Source: Rosa chinensis
Taxonomy: Eukaryota > Streptophyta > Magnoliopsida > Rosales > Rosaceae
DNA: 64,000 bases
Direction: 5' to 3'
Assembly: GCF_002994745.2 (NCBI RefSeq)
Contig: NC_037094.1
Coordinates: forward strand, 24,529,001 to 24,593,000
Part shown: one piece after another, positions 57,338-64,000 of the stretch
Layout: every line of letters begins with the position of its first letter
Numbering within the stretch: position 1 is the stretch's first letter
The notes under the pieces: generated by a model
Told to the model about the DNA's origin: nothing
The model's database searches: none
What the model saw: only the letters and a program-made list of their open reading frames with translations
Translations under genes and position numbers: made by a program

Positions 57338-57924
57338 TATGGAAAAGTTGTGCAAGCTCTAAGAAGAGGCGACCTCCGACTTCTTCGGCATGCTTTTCAA
57401 GAGCATGAAGACAGGTATGAATTGCTTTCATTGTGAAAAGCTGGAGATTGTACTGCATTCTCTATGAGATTCAAATATATCAGGTTCTTTAGGTTTGCTG
57501 TATATCTTGTCCTAGAGAAGCTAGAACTTCAGGTCTATCAGAGATTGTTGAAAAAAGATGTAAGTTCCCAAGCAACTATAAATCCGCCCTCTAACAGTAT
57601 AATTTCTCTGAAGATTCAATTCATGATGATGCTTTCTTCATTGTGCAGTTATATTATCCAAAAGCAGAAGGACCCAAGAAAGCTCACCAGCTGAAGTTGG
57701 AAGTAATTGTCAAAGCATTGAATGGTCATTGATGTGGATGAGGTACTTGCTCTGCTGTCCCTTTCAATCTTGTTTTATTTCCAGTTCTGTTGTTGATAGG
57801 CTATTAATCAAATATCTGGTCAAATTTGTAGGTGGAGGGCATAATGGCGATACTAATACACAAAAGTCTGGTAAAGGGATACTTTGCACACAAGAGTAAA
57901 GTTGTGGTTTTAAGCAAGCACTGA
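57338..57924 (+). pseudogene. EER5/THP1-type PCI-domain gene fragment, copy B
   Basis: Exons 57338-57414, 57484-57559, 57649-57742 and 57832-57924 match copy A with the same borders. The extra A at the end of exon 2 (six A at 57551-57556) is shared with copy A. Exon 3 has additional losses: 'gacccaagaaagctcacc' lacks a CA-base pair near 57677, and one A is missing in 'gcattgaatgg' at about 57717. Final exon reads 'HKSLVKGYFAHKS' like copy A. The N-terminal part is missing. Confidence 0.8.
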
Positions 57925-58169
57925 TATCCAACTCTTATGCAAGTCCATAACAATAAATTATACTCTGCTAGTATTATACTATTATTAACTTGAAAGACTC
58001 TAAAATATAGTTGAATAAACATAACAGAATTAGAAAAGAACTAGAACAGTATTAGCTTACCATTCATCCATGGGGTTTGCTGTTCCTTTTTTCCATGTAC
58101 ACCGTCATTGTGATATAAATTCTATCCTTGTACCATCCGATAATTTTAGGTTGCCATACTAATATAATA

Positions 58170-58380
58170 AAATTCTAGGTTTCTGATACATTAGTTTTCT
58201 CACTTTCTTTGTCAGTGGAGAATTGGAGATACCAGGATCTGAGACTTGAGTAGTCCCATCTTTGGGGGATTTCAGTGTTAGCAGTGGTCTGGAAAGTTCA
58301 AATTTCTATTTATGCAGAGGAATTAAACTATGAAGTTAGAATTCTTCCTGACAATTATTTTATGATTAGTCCAACGCTTC
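58170..58380 (-). pseudogene. RLP C-terminal remnant (unit B)
   Basis: Same remnant as 14220-14420, at the same place in the unit, with 'gaattcttcctgacaa' and the 'gtgttagcagtggtc' block. No open frame. Confidence 0.6.
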
Positions 58381-59760
58381 TGCCTGTCATGATGATGAAA
58401 TAATAAATTTATCTCAGATTTCCATGCAATGTTATCTTTATTTTTCAGAACGGCTAGTGTTATGTTTCTGCTCTGACCTACTCTATTGTACAGAAATATG
58501 CAAACCTAGTGGCTAATAAGTGGTTGATGATTTGGCCTTTTGACATTTACTTTGGTTGCTTTATCAGAAGTTGTCAACTAATTTGCTAAAACACTCAAAA
58601 CGGTATTAGTTTGTTAAATTAAGCTACGTTAATATTTGCATGAAGCCCTTTTTCTTCTTCATGGTAAAGATGGTAATTTGAAGGGACATTGAACTTTCCT
58701 ACAAGAACTAGTTTCTTGTTCATCAGCAAAAACAAGAAGCATTCTAAAGTCTTGAAATTAGGGAGGTTTGAGCTCAACAGGGATGAACTGGTGGCTGTTA
58801 AAACTCAATTCAAGAAAGAGATAAGTGAAGTAAAGAAACCAGTTTGATATAGATCTTTAGTTTTTGTGCATTTCTATGAGCTGCAAAATATTTATACATC
58901 TCTAAACTCCACCTGCCTGCACCTCTTTTTTTTTTTTCTTTCACATATGTAGACATGATATTGTTTGTTTCCAACATTAAGTATATCAGAAAGGGTTAGT
59001 ATGAGTCTTCCATTTCCCGCAGGGTAGCTATATTGAAACAATAAGCAAGAAAATAGAATTAGAGCTGATATATTGGAAGTTGCAGATGCTTTCACTAAGA
59101 AGCATGAACGCATATTACTTGACACACTGGACTAGGTTGACAACTATTCTCAAGAGTCGTCTGAACATCCCCTAAACTAGAAGACAACTTGGTTTGAATG
59201 AACATCAACTGACCATTCAGGTAATGAAGAAATATACAGGGAATAGTTTAACCATCTTAAGCCTCAGCATCTGATGCCAAGTATGGCTTGCTTATAATTA
59301 ATTACTCCTTTTATCCCTCATCTTTCCCTTTGCTTTTTTCCCACTATATAATAGTAATTAACTATATACTCGGATACTCAGTTTGTACATAAAGATGCAC
59401 TTAAAACAAATTTTCTACACAAGAACAGTTTCCTTTTCTTCCTGGACATTCTTCTCTTTGATAAAACGGACAAAAAGGCCGGTGCCAGTGGAGTTGCACT
59501 CTGACAGTCTTTCATAGTTTCATTCCATTGAGGAACTTTAACTGTTTGGTTAATTTTTCCATTTTTTCTGTCTGTTTTATCCACTTGGTTTTTGTCCATT
59601 ACTGCTTGGCTGATTCGCCTGATTGGTTTTCTTAGTCTTGGATGTTGAATGATTGTGATGGTAGCATTGAATGGTCTTATAATCTGATCCGAAAGAGTTG
59701 TTATTATTAGATTGTGAATTATATTACCTTGTTATTTTTGGGTTTGAATTATTCCTAAAG

Positions 59761-59796
<36 letters not shown>

Positions 59797-60412
59797 ATAT
59801 ATATCTTCATGTTTTGACTATACTTCTAGTAGTGGCCCTGTTCTGCATTTGTTAATAAACATATGGTTTTTAAATGATTAGTACATGTGTTCTTTTTAGT
59901 AGATTTATTGGGTCTGGGATTTTATATACATGTGGAGAGAATATCATCATTTGTTGTGTTAGCAAGAACCAAAAGGAAAGTGAATAGAATTAGGCAAATG
60001 GATTTCATGTAGTGTTTCAAAAGCATTCCTAAAGTTAATGGTAAATAGACTTGTTCTCTCAGCTGGAAAACATATCATGCAGCGTTCTTTTGTCTGACAA
60101 TGCTCTTACCTGTTACTAAAGAAAGAGATTTTTTCTCTCAAGAACTTGAATTGGAACAGATCGTCAAATTTTGTGGATGGATAAAAGTAATGATTAAGCC
60201 CTTGAGATGATATTGGCCTGTGTAAAGGATACATCTCATTACTCTTTTAAACAGTTGAGAATGACTCGCACATTCAACTGAACTCTAAGTTCAAAGTTAT
60301 CCTTTTTTAAACGCCCATTTTGGAGACATTGTGACATTTTGTGCCTCTCTATCATTTTATCTATTTAGTTGTCAAGCTTATGGTTCGTTGCTGTTTTCAA
60401 CTTTTCATTTAG
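58381..60412. other. Intergenic part of unit B
   Basis: Collinear with 14421-16458; (AT)n at about 59764-59812. No supported gene. Confidence 0.4.
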
Positions 60413-61533
60413 GGTCATAAAGAATGGCTTGCAGAGGTTCAATTTCTTGGTGTGTTAAATCACCCAAATCTAGCAAAGCTTCTAGGATATTGCTCTATAG
60501 ATGGAGAAAGAGGGATCCAACGGCTGTTGGTATGTGAATATATGCCTAATAGGAGCTTAGAAGATCATCTTTTCAACAGGGTTTTGAACCCTCTTCCTTG
60601 GATCACGAGGTTACAAATAATGCTTGGTGCTGCTCAAGCTCAGATTGGCTTATCTACACGAGGGACTGGAAGTCCAGGTGAATATAGTTTTCATTTATTT
60701 GACCTATGTGTGACCATGCATTTCCTTTGAGTTTGTTTGGAATGTAGAACTACCATATCATGTGAACATGTGACTCATCTATGTGAATTTGACCAATGGA
60801 ATACCAAATCAATATAATGACCTGCTTAAGCTAGTGAAGTATTAGAAGTAGGACTAGGAATGCAGCAACTACTTATTACGTCATACATCTTTTACTTGTT
60901 TGCTGCATTTATAGTGGCATCTCTGGTTTTGGAACTTAAATTGTATCTGCTTAAAAAATAATTGCCTTCAGTTACATACATTGTTGGACACTGTCACTTC
61001 AGTAACTGTCCATAATCTTGATGTATTCTGTTCTCTAAAAGCTTTAGCTGTTGGGACCCTGTGGTTGTGTCACATAGTATAAGAGTTCTTGAGTTCAAAA
61101 CCTTCAAATGACAATGCACTCTTCTTTGCTGTCTAGTACAAATCAAAATTGGACATAAAACTTGCGAGTAATATAAAAGAAGCATGAACTAAATTATCGT
61201 TGTGTAATTTCTGCGCGTTAATAGGTACCCACTGTTTACTTCAACACACTAGTCCCCTGATCTTGTTCTTCCATTGCTGTAGCTGAAAGTCAATTAAGGG
61301 GAAAAATTTAAATTCTCGCTACTTAAAAATGCTTTCTGTGCTTTAATGTTAATGTTATAATACTACATCATAGATTTGGTTCAGCTCTGCTTGTGAGCCT
61401 GAAACAAAAGCTGTCTTCTATTTTTGCTTCTGCCCATCAATATCCAAATGCTAAAGAGTGTATTTAAGGATGGTAGATAATGGCTTACCTGACATGGTAG
61501 CTCTTTATTTGTTTGAAGACAAGAATTTTTATG
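60413..61533 (+). pseudogene. RLCK-VII kinase pseudogene, copy 4 (unit B), cut by Copia-3
   Basis: Only the first exon block, 60413-60677 ('[20 protein letters not shown]', '[18 protein letters not shown]'), and most of the following intron are in the window. It has a 4-base insertion CTCA near 60637, at the same place as CTCG in copy 2, shifting the frame before 'AYLHEGL'. Copia-3 has inserted in the intron at 61534, just before the catalytic-loop exon expected about 80 bp on. The remainder, if present, lies beyond the window. Confidence 0.85.
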
Positions 61534-61696
61534 TGTTATAAAGTAGGGAGAAGATAGGGAGAGGATAGTAGGGAGGAAGTAGAAGTATATCATTCAGTCT
61601 CATTAGCCTCCTTTATATAGAGGTAGGGTTTACATCAAAGTATACAACTAATGAGTATTTACATGGACATCCACATAGATAATAATATTTACAACA
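61534..61696 (-). repeat. Copia-3 3' LTR
   Basis: 163 bp, TG..CA ends, with a - strand TATA box (complement of tttatata at 61612-61619). Shorter than the LTRs of Copia-1 and Copia-2 and different from both except at the last bases. Confidence 0.85.
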
Positions 61697-63140
61697 CTCC
61701 CCCTTGGATGTCCACCAATGAATGATGGTATTGGACGCGCTTATTGTTGCCTCGTTAAAAACCTTGCCAGGTAACAAAAACCCAGTGGGACAAAAAATAA
61801 CCCTGGTCGAAGGACAAAAAGAGCACAACGCGCATATGTCCTAGGTAGCATGCTTCTGGATGCTCCCCCTGATGAGAATCTCCCCCTGATTGTTGCAAGC
61901 CTCATTTATGTATGCGATAAGCTACATGTACCATGTATAGTAGTTTGACGTGTCTATCACCGAAGTGAGACCACGTGTGCTTTGCATATAGGGGCTCATC
62001 ACAAATTTTCATACCTGCAAAGTTTAAGCAATACCAACAAAGCTAGACGATTTCAATAAGTCTTACCTCATATAATAAGGTTAGAAACAATCTCATATGC
62101 TCAAATTTATTCACTAAGTAATAGCTAAACAATATAAAGAAATTGATACATTTAACTTTGTATAGCTTAAAACATTGAAAATCATTATGGCATGCCTAGC
62201 CATACACATCAATATCTTTGTGTATTGATATGTCTCATATAAGCTCTTCAAGAGCTCTAAATAATTCATAACTTTGCGAAAGTTAGAATATGCTGCAACA
62301 TTATAATCATAATTCGAATTTGATAATAGTCTCGTCATTGTACTCATTAAGGCAATTTAGATCTCGTTGACTAGAACGAAATGAGTACATATGAGCTAGC
62401 TTTAGACTCTTTGATTCCATGAGTGAGCTTCAGACTCTTTCAACCTTTCATGGACTTGCATTTGAATCATTCATGTATTTGAATCCCTTGAGGATTTGAT
62501 AAGAAATACACTTATTATGACACTTTGCTTTTGAGATTTTGCTTTTAGCAATGTGTCTTCACAATATACGATGACAAAGTGTCATAAATCTCTCGTCAAT
62601 ATAACAGCTATATGTAACACTGTATTTATAGAAAATTGTCATTCATAGAAGGGAAGATATTCATAATCTCATGTCTCTATAAATAGACATTGTGTCATAG
62701 TGATTTATCTTCACTTTTGATAAATACCCTTTTGTAACTTGTAGGGTTAGAGGTCCAAGTATTTCATCACGTTTCAAATATTGAATTTCATTGGAATTGC
62801 CTCTTTCCAATTTGGCCAATAATATACTTTGTCGACATTTATGGTGAAACGTGGTATAGCGTCCATACAGCCCTTAAAGATTTTTGGTAGCTACCAAATG
62901 TAAATTATCATCGATGATCAACAATCATAGATCCCACACATTCTTATATGCATGCATTAGCTATAATAAGCTTATTGATATTGGGTACCCATGCCACTTC
63001 TGGGGCATACATTGTCGCTTCTAGGACAATCATCTCTCATAGATGAATTATGTAGCGAATGTGGATCTTTTTACTTATAATCTCATATAGAGCATTATAG
63101 GGCTTGTATAATCTTCCCTGTTTTGGGAATTTAAAACTTT

Positions 63141-63760
63141 AGACCTGGTGGATACAATCCACACAAATTCACGCCGTTATTCAAATGACAGTAGTCTTTC
63201 CTCCCCCTAACGGCTGGAAGACTGTCTTATTATGACCATGCTCAAAAGATGCATTCAAAAATCTATCACTTTCTTTGGAGTGAAGGTGTTCATTGGCTGG
63301 TGGCGAACCCAAACCAAGTTTTAGGTCAAAAATGTTTTGTCCATTAGCATCAACCATATTGATTTATTATTGTATCACTAAGACATCATTTCCGAATGGC
63401 GTACTTACACCCTCTGTATGTGTAGCCATATTAGGAGCTGTGATATTGTTTAATGACATTCTCTTCAGGAGAACCATGTCAATTGGATACATTTGCATCC
63501 TACAAATCAAATGGAGTCTACATTGTTTGTATTAATATGGTTGGTCTCAAGGACTTTAACCCAAGCAGATGCCTTTGCATTGAGCATATAATTTTGTCAC
63601 TTTCTTTTATCAATTCACTAGTTTTGATATTTCTCAAAGTCAAAATGAGACGGTGGATAAATATCTCACACCAATTCATATTGTTCTTCAGGAACAATAT
63701 TTCTCCCCCTCATTGTAGGAGGATTGTCTCATTAAAGTGACAACTCGCAAATATGTAAAT
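63141..63760 (-). pseudogene. Copia-3 integrase-linker region, duplicated and decayed
   Basis: Two blocks, about 63160-63240 and 63655-63755, both correspond to the same Copia-2 zone (41690-41790): an 'ggaac.gt' stretch, then 'ctccccct', then 'gactgtct(c)att' or 'gattgtctcatt', then a 'caaagtgacaactcgcaaat'-like phrase. Nothing is open on the - strand. The duplicate may be a nested fragment of a related element. Confidence 0.5.
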
Positions 63761-64000
63761 AAACAATTTGCTTGTGAGTAAGATTAGCAATCATCAAACT
63801 TGTAAGTGATTCCATGCAACATGGTAGACAAAAGATGAAGTAACCGGTCATGCCAAAATAGTGTATTTGGTTCAAGGAACTTCAGGTTCATGACATCATA
63901 TGCCTTAATTTACTGCAGAAAATTCAATACAGTATATATCCGATGGCATAAAGTCTTCTCCAACCATATAATAAGCAAATAATGCAACAATATTTTAAAT

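Larger units (their letters stand above)
55560..61533 (+). repeat. Segmental duplicate, unit B
   Basis: 55560-55945 matches unit 1 and 55955-61533 matches unit A. It is the only copy that joins the two, so it gives the ancestral order. It is cut at 61534 by Copia-3. Confidence 0.88.
61534..64000 (-). mobile_element. Copia-3 LTR retrotransposon, - strand, 3' part only
   Basis: A short LTR, 61534-61696 (TGTTATAAAG to TTTACAACA, 163 bp), is followed by the - strand polypurine tract (ccaagggggag, 61697-61707) and the family 3' motif at 61740-61830. The rest of the window is decayed internal sequence. The integrase linker block 'ctccccctaacggctggaag' at 63200-63219 has a counterpart in Copia-2 at 41736. 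The second LTR is outside the window. Confidence 0.85.

Overview
This is eukaryotic nuclear DNA from a flowering plant, most likely a eudicot. It is AT-rich, has GT..AG introns, plant receptor-like and cytoplasmic kinase families, Copia, Harbinger, hAT, Mutator and CACTA transposons, and many (CT)n/(GA)n and (AT)n microsatellites. I cannot name the genus from sequence alone. Almost nothing here is an intact host gene. The window is a decayed immune-receptor cluster that has been duplicated and then heavily invaded by transposons.

Host backbone. One segmental unit occurs four times: unit 1 (about 5300-7020, shrunken), unit A (about 12020-18345), unit C (about 38541-49050, split by a Copia element) and unit B (about 55560-61533, split by another Copia element). 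The unit carries a receptor-like cytoplasmic kinase (RLCK-VII/PBL type) on the + strand, remnants of an LRR receptor-like protein (RLP), mostly on the - strand, and in A and B a fragment of an EER5/THP1-type PCI-domain gene. Every kinase copy is broken, mostly in its own way. A nearly full-length but frameshifted RLP lies at 51665-55110 (-) and contains a tandemly amplified 147-bp LRR pair.

Mobile elements, left to right: a PIF/Harbinger element (to 5296) with both proteins open; a hAT-type element (8558-11510, 8-bp target duplication) holding fragments of three unrelated host genes (ribosomal protein L12, HGH1, calmodulin); a LINE 3' end (about 20197-20507); a Pack-MULE (22477-24456, 9-bp duplication) with an LRR-kinase fragment; a second Pack-MULE (24576-38471, 9-bp duplication) with a phosphoglycerate dehydrogenase fragment. 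That second Pack-MULE was split by Copia-1 (24639-36816, 5-bp duplication), which was itself split by a CACTA element (30756-35485, 3-bp duplication) carrying two exons of a MADS-box gene. Then come Copia-2 (38758-46218, - strand, 5-bp duplication), a TRIM-like mini-retroelement (51052-51512, 5-bp duplication) and the 3' part of Copia-3 (61534 to the window end, - strand).

The main point of interest is the concentration of gene-fragment capture. Four elements of three DNA-transposon superfamilies within 30 kb carry pieces of six different host genes, and three elements are nested like Russian dolls with exact target-site duplications at each level. The main caution is that many lesions are single-base indels, so assembly error should be excluded before each is read as biological.
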